From: Sporisorium sorghi
Lineage: Eukaryota > Basidiomycota > Ustilaginomycetes > Ustilaginales > Ustilaginaceae
Assembly: GCA_023212695.1 (NCBI GenBank)
Contig: JALCCG010000003.1
Location: forward strand, 62,001-126,000
Direction: 5' to 3'
DNA length: 64,000 nucleotides
The position numbers and the translations under genes were made by a program. Positions 26,117 through 33,642 of the stretch are shown one piece after another. How positions within the stretch are numbered: position 1 is the stretch's first letter; every line of letters begins with the position of its first letter. Below the pieces are notes generated by a model. That model was not told where the DNA came from and ran no database searches. It saw nothing but the letters and a program-made list of their open reading frames with translations.

Positions 26117-27409
26117 ATGACTTTTTTCCGTTATTTGTTTCGACATAAAAAAGATAATTATACGGCCATCGGCTTAAGCATCTGTCTTGCGCTATGGTAT
26201 GTTTTCATGAATCTTCCCTTCGTGACCTACATGAAGGATCATGCAGCCACCCTGATGCCCCATAGCCCTTTCTATGGTGCACCTTTTACCCTGAATCTGT
26301 TTAACTTCGATCCTTCGATGGAATATGGCCCGGAAAATATCTCGATCATACACCCGTTCATTAATTTCCTGACAAGTCCGTTAACATCGATCATCGGGAG
26401 TTCCAACCTCCCTTATCTTCTGATTCAGTCAGTATTGAATGCCTTGAGTGCAGCTCTGGTATATTACATCATCCGCAGAGGCGGAGCAGGCTGGGTGCTT
26501 TCCCTCGTCACAGCCGCTTTCTTTGGTTTCAGCTCTTACTCACTGTACACGGCTTTTATACCGGATTCCTATGCTTATGCGCAGTTTATGATCATTTTAT
26601 CTGCGGCTTACTTGCAGTATAACCGAATCGAGAATCGGTTTGGGGTAATGCCTAACGCCTCCCTGGCCCTTATCAATTTCGGAATTACATCTACGAATGT
26701 AGCAACCTTCTCGGGAGCACTGTTGATCAGTATGTTGGATAGACGAATGAAACACGCGTTTAAACGGTTTATCATCATAATGCTGGTCTTTCTGGGCATG
26801 GTTGTAATTGTTACACTGCTTCAGCACCTGCTGTTCTCAGGCAAATCGTGGATCGGGAACGTATTTACAAGCATGCAGAACGGCGCGCTCAGCTACGTTT
26901 CTCCCTTCTCCTTCACGCATCATTCACGCGTGTTTTACATGCTGTTTGTAAGTCCTATTCTGTCGCCCGAGCTTGCTATGATTGATCCGGGAATCGCTGC
27001 GTTTGTGACGGATTTGTCCAAGCCGTATCCGATCCATGTCCATATCGTCGGTCTCGGCATGCTCTTGCTCGCCGTGCTCTCCTTCATCAAAGGCATCAAA
27101 TCCCGTGATACGTGGGCGTTCAGCATCTACATTCTGTTCGCGATCCTGCTCCACGTCATCGTTGGCTTCGGTCTGGCTACGTATAATTACGATATGTACT
27201 TGTACGCAGGGCATTATCTGTTTGCGGTATTCGTACTCGCCGCGATGTTCATTGCAAAATTGAACAGCTATCGTATTCAGCAAGCTCTGACCGGCATCAT
27301 GATCCTATTCCTGTTTATCACCTTGGTGAACAATATCGTATTACACGGTCAGACGCTGGATTATATTCAGACGACTTATGACACAGTGTTCCATAATATC
27401 GAGAAATAA
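26117..27409 (+). CDS. Multi-spanning membrane protein, likely GT-C-type glycosyltransferase
   Basis: 430 residues with about ten membrane segments and no clear soluble domain. The first extracytoplasmic loop contains NFDPSMEYGPENISIIHPF, with acidic residues where GT-C enzymes keep their catalytic Asp/Glu. The stretch FFGFSSYSLYTAFIPDSYAYAQF resembles helices of GT39-like membrane proteins. It is the last gene of the set that makes and flips a lipid-linked pentose, so a glycosyltransferase using that donor is the natural role. No strong family name can be given from sequence alone. Confidence 0.6.
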   Translation: MTFFRYLFRHKKDNYTAIGLSICLALWYVFMNLPFVTYMKDHAATLMPHSPFYGAPFTLNLFNFDPSMEYGPENISIIHPFINFLTSPLTSIIGSSNLPYLLIQSVLNALSAALVYYIIRRGGAGWVLSLVTAAFFGFSSYSLYTAFIPDSYAYAQFMIILSAAYLQYNRIENRFGVMPNASLALINFGITSTNVATFSGALLISMLDRRMKHAFKRFIIIMLVFLGMVVIVTLLQHLLFSGKSWIGNVFTSMQNGALSYVSPFSFTHHSRVFYMLFVSPILSPELAMIDPGIAAFVTDLSKPYPIHVHIVGLGMLLLAVLSFIKGIKSRDTWAFSIYILFAILLHVIVGFGLATYNYDMYLYAGHYLFAVFVLAAMFIAKLNSYRIQQALTGIMILFLFITLVNNIVLHGQTLDYIQTTYDTVFHNIEK

Positions 27410-27422
27410 GCATTGCCTCAAA

Positions 27423-27470
27423 GGGGGTGTCCCCCAAAGATCTTAGATCTGGCCGGACACCTTCTTTTTC
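27423..27470 (+). terminator. Terminator of the UbiA cluster
   Basis: GGTGTCC (27426-27432) pairs with GGACACC (27455-27461) around a loop containing the AGATC/GATCT dyad. CTTTTTC follows. Confidence 0.75.
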
Positions 27471-27584
27471 CTATTAATAGACACTTTCTCTACGAATCGT
27501 TCCTCGTATCGCTACCGCTTATCTACTCACTTACCAAGAACAGAATGCTATCAAATGTAATAAATCACTTTCTTTCTTCTTCTC

Positions 27585-27635
27585 TTGACGAACCACTACA
27601 TAATGTAGTAAATTGTAATCACTACGTAGTGTAGT
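27585..27635 (+). promoter_or_regulatory. blaI promoter with two operator dyads
   Basis: TTGACG (27585-27590), an 18-base spacer and TAAATT (27609-27614). The perfect dyad ACTACATAATGTAGT (27595-27609) fills the spacer, and a second, ACTACGTAGTGTAGT (27621-27635), lies just downstream. The TACA/TGTA core is the known BlaI/MecI/CopY recognition pattern. This is a self-regulated promoter. Confidence 0.75.
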
Positions 27636-27681
27636 AATTCATTTCGTTATGGACGCATAACGAACTCAAGAGGTGCTCACC

Positions 27682-28056
27682 GTGAAACAGGTACAAAAAT
27701 TATCGGATACTGAAATGGAACTAATGGAAGTAATTTGGGAGTGTACGCCGCCTGTGACATCCACCGAACTCCTGCGTTTGTTTTCTCAAAAAGGAAGGGA
27801 ATGGAAACCGCAGACTATATCCACCTTTTTATCGCGCTTGGTGGACAAAGAGGCGCTTGCAGTTACGAGGCATGGACGGACAAATCAATATATGCCTCTC
27901 ATTTCTCCTAAAGATTATAAATTACTCGAAACGCAAAACGTGCTGGACGGGTTATATCAAGGCTCGGTGAAAAACCTAATATCGGCTCTATACGATGGCG
28001 ACAAGCTATCAGATGAAGACATTTCAGAACTGAAGAAATGGTTTTCGGAAAAGTAG
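27682..28056 (+). CDS. BlaI/MecI/CopY family transcriptional repressor
   Basis: 124 residues. A winged helix with LSDTEMELMEVIWECTPPVT and WKPQTISTFLSRLVDKEALAV is followed by a C-terminal dimerisation segment (LISALYDGDKLSDEDISELKKW). GTG start with AAGAGGTG at good spacing. It is followed 10 bases later by the M56 peptidase gene that normally inactivates this repressor. Operators lie in its promoter. The inducer is unknown; beta-lactam sensing would need a sensor domain that the partner lacks. Confidence 0.92.
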   Translation: MKQVQKLSDTEMELMEVIWECTPPVTSTELLRLFSQKGREWKPQTISTFLSRLVDKEALAVTRHGRTNQYMPLISPKDYKLLETQNVLDGLYQGSVKNLISALYDGDKLSDEDISELKKWFSEK

Positions 28057-28065
28057 GTGCACCTT

Positions 28066-29491
28066 ATGAATACGATACTTGAATTGCTGTCTATCCTTAC
28101 CGTTGCCGGAAGTGTCGTCGTAGTCTGTATTCTTTTACTGCGGATCGTATCCATCCATGCTATTCCACCAAAGTGGCGTTATAGAATTAGCAAAATGGCT
28201 TTAGGCTTTTATCTTCTACCTGTAGTGCTTGGTATACAGTGGGTTTCACGGTTCTTTACTTTCAAGTTTAAAGCAACCACCCCCATCTCAAACCAGTTGC
28301 CATTAAATGTACAACATACGCTACCTGGACATTCAGGGTTCAATCCGAAGCCATTTATGGCAGAGCAGACTATTTCAACCCATATAGCCCTTCTCCTCCT
28401 CAGTCTATGGGGACTCGGAGCTGTAGCCTTTGCCGCTTGGCAGACCGTTTCTTATCGCAGATTATTGAAAATACTGGAACAGACGCGTTCCTCCGTTTCG
28501 GAGAATAGTGAAGCAGCTAAACAACTCCTTTTTACCAAGCAAGCTCTTGGTGTTACTAGCAAGGTCCAGCTTGCGTACAAGTTCTGCCGTTCGGAGTCCA
28601 GTGCTTGTCGGCCTTTGGAAGCCAACCATTTATCTCCCTATGGAGAATACCGTAGACATGGATATGGGTATGGTGATCCATCATGAGTTGATTCATCTGA
28701 AACGAAAAGATTTATGGGTCAAGGCGTTCACCTTGGGAGCCAGCGCCTTACATTGGTTTAATCCCTTGGTACACATTCTTCAGAAGGACATTCACACATG
28801 GAGCGAGCTTTCTTGTGATGAAGAAGTCGTAAAAGGGATGTCCTACGCCGAACGAAAACGCTATGGAGAAACCATCTTGAACGTCATGGCAGGATCAAGA
28901 AATTTACCCGTACGATTTTGTGCCTCCTTATCCGGTGACGGAAAACAATTAAAAAGGAGATTAACGATTATGCTCAGCGTAAAGAAATTGAAAAAGAAAA
29001 CAGTGTACCTCACGATAACAGCTGTATTTTTGGTGGCCGCAATTAGCACAACAGCAGCGGCATGGGCTTCCAGCAACACGCCCAAAGTAGTAGAAGATGA
29101 AAAAAGTCAATTTAAAGCTCAATCAAATGAAGTTACCTTAAAACCTATAGACGAAACTGAAACAAATGAGGTGGAAGTTTCTCGTTCTACACCTGCATCT
29201 GATAATCAAACAAATACAGGATCGCAAATCAAAGAAAATACGGATATACCCAAAGCCCCAAGTGCAAGTGAAAAAAGCGCTCCTGACCCTCTAGCAGTTG
29301 AAGAACTGATTATGCCAGTAGACGAAGGTTATAGAAAGTCTCACCTAACTGAAATCCCTCCGGGCACTTCAATCACGGTAAGATCCATGACACCTGAAAA
29401 AAAGACTTCGATGAAGGAACTTAAAGAGGAATTACAAGCAACAATGAAACTCGAGGAGTCTATCGACTATGATGAACGTTCTCATAAATAA
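28066..29491 (+). pseudogene. BlaR1-like M56 metallopeptidase, frameshifted
   Basis: The gene is open in one frame to 28686 and in the next frame to 29491. The first part carries three membrane segments. The second carries HHELIHLKRKD (HExxH zinc site), WSELSCDEEVV and a further membrane segment, as in BlaR1/MecR1 N-terminal domains. Family similarity passes from frame 1 to frame 2 between about 28565 and 28585 near CCAGCTTGCG, where there is no homopolymer. The C-terminus is a short Thr/Glu-rich extracellular tail, not a penicillin-binding sensor. It is either a true frameshift mutation or an assembly error. Confidence 0.8.
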
Positions 29492-29498
29492 CAATTTT

Positions 29499-29532
29499 GA
29501 AAAAAGCACTGCCTCAAAGGCAGTGCTTTTTT
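29499..29532. terminator. Strong bidirectional terminator
   Basis: AAAAAGCACTGCC and GGCAGTGCTTTTTT form a perfect stem around a TCAAA loop. It serves the M56 gene and may also serve the minus-strand ABC gene. Confidence 0.9.
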
Positions 29533-29609
29533 CAAATATTGTTGACTTTATTTGTTCACCTTTTCCATTTTTGATACCCTCCGCTTATTGCTGAACACAC
29601 CCTGCAGCT

Positions 29610-31355
29610 TTAAGTCTCCAAATGCTGCACGTTATACAATCTCGCATAACTTCCTTCGAGATTCATCAGCTCGCTGTGCGTGCCCTGCTCTGTAATCCGG
29701 CCATTCTCTAACACGACAATCTGATCGGCATGCGTAATCGTCGAAAGGCGATGAGCAACAATCAAGGTTGTACGGTTATTTGACAGGGAGGCAAGCGCCT
29801 GCTGTATCAGGTGCTCCGACTCCAGATCCAGCGCCGAGGTTGCCTCATCGAGGACCAGAATGTCCGGGTCTTTAAGAAAGACGCGGGCGATCGCCAGTCG
29901 TTGCTTCTGTCCTCCCGAAAGTTTAACGCCTCGTTCACCCACCTCGGTATCATAGCCCTGCGGCAGCTGAGTAATGAAATCATGCGCATTGGCCGCTTTG
30001 GCGGCTGCAACTATCGCTTCTTCCTCTGCTTCCGGATTACCGAACAGAATATTTTCCCGAACTGTGCCACTGAACAGGAAGTTATCCTGCAGCACCATAC
30101 CTACGGCCCCCCGCAAACTGTTCAGCGTCAAATCCCTGACGTCGTGTCCGTTGATCCTCACAGCGCCTTGCTGCACGTCGTAGAATCGGGGAATCAGTCC
30201 GATGAGTGACGACTTGCCGCCGCCGCTCATGCCGACAAACGCAACGGTCTGGCCTTGCTTAATGGTCAGGCTGATATCTTTAAGCACCCAGCCTGCATCG
30301 TCATTGTACTTGAAGTAGACACGATCAAACTCGATCTGTCCGGCTCTCTTGAGCGTTTTGGCATCAGGACGGTCCAGGATGTCATAAGGCTCGTCCATGA
30401 GCTCCTTGACCCGCTCCAGCGACGCTGAGGCCTGTGTCAGAACCGTTGAAGAGTTGATCAGGCGGCGAAGTGGAGCATACAGCCTGTCAAGGTAGCCAAA
30501 AAAGGCAACAAACGTACCCAATGTCAGATCCCCCTGAATTACCCGGTACCCTCCGTAACCGATCACCAGGATCGGCGCAATATCCGTCAGCGTATTGATT
30601 ATCGAGAAGGTGAGCGCGTTCCAGCGGGTCTGGGCCATCGCTTTATTCAGAAAATTTCCGTTGATTCCTTCAAATTTCTTCTGGTCATAACGCTCCAGAG
30701 TAAAACTTCGGATAACCGAGATGCCCTGAATCCGTTCATGCAAGTACGCCTGGATGCCTGCCAATGCCTGAGAGCGGTCTTTGGTCAGCCGCTTAAGCCG
30801 CTTGTACAGCAGATTCACCGCGAGTCCATACAAGGGCAGAATCGAGATGGCGACCAGGGTTAGCACCGGGTTCATAAAGAACATAACAATCAAAACAAAC
30901 AGCAATGTAAACATGTCCAGCCAAATGTTCATCATACCAACTTCGACCAGATTCTTGGACTGCTCCACATCGTTAATAAAACGCGATATCGCTTCGCCTA
31001 CCTTGGTATTCTGATAGTAACGCAGAGATAAGCGCTGCAGATGTGCATAAAGCCGGTTACGCATATCAAACAAAATTCGGCTGGTAATAAACTGGGCAAA
31101 GTACTGCCTCAAGTATTCAACCGGACCACGCACAACAACAAACAGCACAAGTGTACCGGCCAGAATCCACATCAAATCCTGAATTTTCTGCTCGATGGTC
31201 ATCTGCTGGTTAATCAATAGATCATCAACAACGTATTTCATGATCATCGGCAGTAATAACGGGATTGCAAATTTGATCATGCCGATAATGAGAGTCAGAA
31301 TGATCCACTTCATATAAGGCTTTACGAAGGGATAATAGATTTTCCATGATTTCAA
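29610..31355 (-). CDS. ABC exporter, fused permease and ATPase
   Basis: 581 residues, an MsbA/LmrA-type half transporter: six membrane segments in residues 1-310, then an ATPase with Walker A GMSGGGKSS, signature LSGGQKQ and Walker B ILVLDEATSALD (catalytic Glu present), so a homodimer can be active. It is single and unlinked to the BmrCD pair. The ATG has no good ribosome site; the nearest purine tract (GAAAGGG) is about 20 bases away. The substrate is unknown. Confidence 0.9.
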   Translation of the reverse strand: MKSWKIYYPFVKPYMKWIILTLIIGMIKFAIPLLLPMIMKYVVDDLLINQQMTIEQKIQDLMWILAGTLVLFVVVRGPVEYLRQYFAQFITSRILFDMRNRLYAHLQRLSLRYYQNTKVGEAISRFINDVEQSKNLVEVGMMNIWLDMFTLLFVLIVMFFMNPVLTLVAISILPLYGLAVNLLYKRLKRLTKDRSQALAGIQAYLHERIQGISVIRSFTLERYDQKKFEGINGNFLNKAMAQTRWNALTFSIINTLTDIAPILVIGYGGYRVIQGDLTLGTFVAFFGYLDRLYAPLRRLINSSTVLTQASASLERVKELMDEPYDILDRPDAKTLKRAGQIEFDRVYFKYNDDAGWVLKDISLTIKQGQTVAFVGMSGGGKSSLIGLIPRFYDVQQGAVRINGHDVRDLTLNSLRGAVGMVLQDNFLFSGTVRENILFGNPEAEEEAIVAAAKAANAHDFITQLPQGYDTEVGERGVKLSGGQKQRLAIARVFLKDPDILVLDEATSALDLESEHLIQQALASLSNNRTTLIVAHRLSTITHADQIVVLENGRITEQGTHSELMNLEGSYARLYNVQHLET

Positions 31356-31525
31356 TAGTAATAACAGCCCTTTCCCAAGATTATAGAATTATAAGTTTTC
31401 CGCGAGGCTGAGCCTATTCGATAATCGCAAGAAAAAACACCCTCCAAAGCGGGTCTGTCTTCTGTGAAAGTACATGGATAGACGTTTATATAGCGTAACA
31501 TCCACCCGGTTTAGGCGAAGAGCAG

Positions 31526-31554
31526 TTGACAATTGTGAACTTCAATGCTTTATT
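31526..31554 (+). promoter_or_regulatory. Possible promoter of the gene at 31602
   Basis: TTGACA (31526-31531) with TTTATT 17 bases further. It lies in a 246-base gap that holds nothing else notable. Confidence 0.4.
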
Positions 31555-31601
31555 AGTTCTAAACTTATAAATAGTATCATGTCACGCAGGAGGATTTAGT
31601 C

Positions 31602-32114
31602 ATGACCAGAATTTTCGTGACGGAGGCCGTTATGCTAGCCATTTACGGCCAGCTGTTAATACCATCTAAACCCGTCGAATACATCATTCCATACACTACG
31701 ATTTTGGAATTATATGAACTTCATACCACCGATGAACATCTCATGAACAGCAGTGCTGATGATCAGCACGTCAAGATAAAGATCGGCGAATTGATTTCCT
31801 ATTTTGAAGAGCCGTTGAATAAAAAGAAGATCGAACGGGCCCTTCAAGTTCCCTGGGCGAAAAGCCCATCCATTCCCGTTGGCGAAACCACCCGGGTATC
31901 CGTCATGAACACGATGGACACGGCACCGTACGGGGAGTCGTTTGATCCGATTGAAACCGAGCTGCTCCTGGCATCCCAAAGAGCGGAAGCTCCCATTCTA
32001 ACAGATCAATACGAATTGATCCAGCGTATCGTTGATAGTGCTCTTCCTGTTCAGGTCTATGATATCGACGATTTTGATTTTGCACTGGAGGTCCCGTTTT
32101 CCGGTCTGACTTAA
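31602..32114 (+). CDS. Conserved hypothetical protein, possible PIN-like fold
   Basis: 170 residues, soluble. AGGAGG precedes the ATG at good spacing. The second half, DPIETELLLASQRAEAPILT then DQYELIQRIVDSALPVQVYD, has the acidic spacing and alpha/beta pattern of PIN-like nucleases. The N-terminus (MTRIFVTEAVMLAIYGQLLIP) does not give a clean PIN motif, so this is only a suggestion. Followed by a hairpin. Confidence 0.5.
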   Translation: MTRIFVTEAVMLAIYGQLLIPSKPVEYIIPYTTILELYELHTTDEHLMNSSADDQHVKIKIGELISYFEEPLNKKKIERALQVPWAKSPSIPVGETTRVSVMNTMDTAPYGESFDPIETELLLASQRAEAPILTDQYELIQRIVDSALPVQVYDIDDFDFALEVPFSGLT

Positions 32115-32156
32115 TGGTCGATATCGGATTGTGCGGAACACAAGCTAATATAGCAA

Positions 32157-32195
32157 AGGAGTCCCTCCCCCGGTTTGAATGGGGCAGGGACTCCT
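32157..32195 (+). terminator. Hairpin after the gene at 31602
   Basis: AGGAGTCCCT and AGGGACTCCT form a perfect 10-bp stem extended by C/G pairing inside. The T tract is weak. Confidence 0.6.
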
Positions 32196-32205
32196 CATTA
32201 TGACC

Positions 32206-32232
32206 GAAAAAAATTCCCCAAGCGGGGAATTC
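32206..32232 (-). terminator. Terminator of the Nudix gene
   Basis: AATTCCCC-AAGC-GGGGAATT, perfect 8-bp stem, followed on the minus strand by TTTTTT. Confidence 0.85.
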
Positions 32233-32262
32233 AAGGCATGCACGCTGATGCCACCTAGGCTT

Positions 32263-32712
32263 TCAGATTTTCTCTTTTACCTTGTCCAGCAAGTGCACCG
32301 TAATGGCATCCATGGCCGGCAATGCATGAAAGTCAAAATATTTAAGTGATACTTCCGTATTAGGAGACAGATGAATTGCACTGTGCAGACCGGTTGCTGC
32401 ATACACGCCAATCACATAATACTCCTCATCTCCGCCAAGATGCTTCTTCCTATACTCTGGACCCGATACAAGATCCAAGAGTCGCATATCATCCGCTGTC
32501 AGGCCACTCTCTTCCCACAGCTCTCTGGACGCTGTATCTTCAAGAGCTTCGCCAGGCTTCAGGCTTCCCATCGGGAGCCCCCACTCGTCCTTGTTCTGCC
32601 GCTTCAGGAGCAGAATCTCTCCATTCTCGTTCAGCACAAGCACCGCCGCTTTCACACGGACCACCGAACGTTTGCCGATGTATTGGCGAATATCACGGTG
32701 ATATACGCTCAT
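32263..32712 (-). CDS. Nudix hydrolase
   Basis: 149 residues with an intact Nudix box, GSLKPGEALEDTASRELWEE followed by SGL. AAAGGAGG precedes the ATG. The N-terminus (RQYIGKRSVVRVKAAVLVLN) matches small MutT-like proteins of Firmicutes that open with such a segment. The substrate cannot be inferred. Likely follows the HesB-like gene in one transcript (47-base gap). Confidence 0.88.
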   Translation of the reverse strand: MSVYHRDIRQYIGKRSVVRVKAAVLVLNENGEILLLKRQNKDEWGLPMGSLKPGEALEDTASRELWEESGLTADDMRLLDLVSGPEYRKKHLGGDEEYYVIGVYAATGLHSAIHLSPNTEVSLKYFDFHALPAMDAITVHLLDKVKEKI

Positions 32713-32759
32713 CTTGGGAACCTCCTTTCCCTAGATGGCGCTGCAGTCTCTCACTCAAG

Positions 32760-33065
32760 TTAATTTACTGCGCCCTCTTCTTCATAAATATACGAAATGT
32801 CATCCAACGATTCCTCATATTTCACGCGAAGCGTATAACCGTTCAAATACCATAAATCCTGCTCTTCCATAAAGAACGTTACCTCTTCCGAACGCTCTGT
32901 CAGTCCCGCTTCTCTTGGTTCTTCTACTGAAATGCCTAGCGAAAAGCCGGGATGCAGCCCCCCGCCTGAACTATATCGCGGAAAGAAGCGAACGAACGTG
33001 CCTGCTTGAAGATCAAGTTCCTTCTTGTACCAACGTGCCGCCTGATCGCTGACTTGAATTTGCAT
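32760..33065 (-). CDS. HesB/YneR-like protein lacking cysteines
   Basis: 101 residues of the HesB-like (IscA fold) group called YneR: MQIQVSDQAARWYKKEL, FVRFFPRYSSGGGLHPGFSLGI and a final YIYEEEG. True A-type iron-sulfur carriers use three cysteines; this protein has none, so it cannot bind a cluster in that way. The start at 33065 has AAGGAGGG. Confidence 0.83.
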   Translation of the reverse strand: MQIQVSDQAARWYKKELDLQAGTFVRFFPRYSSGGGLHPGFSLGISVEEPREAGLTERSEEVTFFMEEQDLWYLNGYTLRVKYEESLDDISYIYEEEGAVN

Positions 33066-33273
33066 GTATCGTACACCCTCCTTAGACGTCATATAATGTT
33101 GACCCCATCGTTATTAAGGACGGAGACCTTAGGAACGGTTCATATTTGGTTGTAGTATTATCATAACGCAAACGTATGTTAGGATACAAATCATTTTGAT
33201 AATAAAATAGTGACATAAGGTTGTCCGCTGCCTGCTGTTTGAAATAACCTGCCCTGTTCTCGAAAAAATAAGT

Positions 33274-33303
33274 TTGACACACTCCAGTTCATGGTGATAA
33301 AAT
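33274..33303 (+). promoter_or_regulatory. bmrCD promoter
   Basis: Perfect TTGACA (33274-33279), an 18-base spacer and TAAAAT (33298-33303), about 60 bases before the leader ORF. Confidence 0.6.
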
Positions 33304-33363
33304 TCAGTCCATACAAGAGCGATTTGAATAAATTGTAAAAATGACGAAGAAAGGGTGAGTGAC

Positions 33364-33453
33364 ATGTTTAAACTTATTGCTATGGATAAAGATCATCTGC
33401 ATCCATTCCTACAATTAAATATGGATCGACTCTCCCATGGTGCTGTCTCATAG
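33364..33453 (+). CDS. Leader peptide upstream of bmrCD (BmrB-like attenuator peptide)
   Basis: 29 codons, opening MFKLIAMDKDHLHPFL and ending in a UAG stop. AAGGGTGA lies 6 bases before the ATG. It is followed by hairpins and a terminator before bmrC. In Bacillus subtilis the bmrCD genes are controlled by ribosome stalling on the BmrB leader peptide, which prevents a downstream terminator from forming when translation-targeting antibiotics are present. The same architecture here suggests the same control. The peptide itself would have no other job. Confidence 0.6.
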   Translation: MFKLIAMDKDHLHPFLQLNMDRLSHGAVS

Positions 33454-33553
33454 TCATTAAGCTTCGTTCATTCGCAAGAATGACCAGAACGAAGCTGCTA
33501 ACCGCTGCACGGAAGTCATGATCACCGTGCGTATGATAAATTCAAAATTAATG

Positions 33554-33590
33554 AAGCATATCGTCCGTCCTCGGATGATGTGCTTTTTTT
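33554..33590 (+). terminator. Attenuator terminator before bmrC
   Basis: AAGCATATCGTCCG pairs with CGGATGATGTGCTT (two G-U pairs) around TCCT, followed by seven T. It lies between the leader ORF and bmrC, so it would abort transcription unless bypassed. Confidence 0.8.
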
Positions 33591-33642
33591 GGTTTTTGCG
33601 GGTGATATGATGTCAGAACTGCATACGAAAGGAAGGGATAAT

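Larger units (their letters stand above)
33066..33642. other. 577-base regulatory leader region of bmrCD
   Basis: No conventional gene. It holds, in order: a promoter (33274-33303), a 29-codon leader ORF (33364-33453), two hairpins (AGCTTCGTTC/GAACGAAGCT near 33459-33496 and GCACGG/CCGTGC near 33508-33531), and an intrinsic terminator (33554-33590) about 50 bases before bmrC. Confidence 0.65.

Noticed and set aside
33129..33365. Minus-strand ORF in the bmrCD leader region
   Set aside because: Overlaps the promoter and leader on the other strand; its start has no ribosome site and its product looks non-coding.
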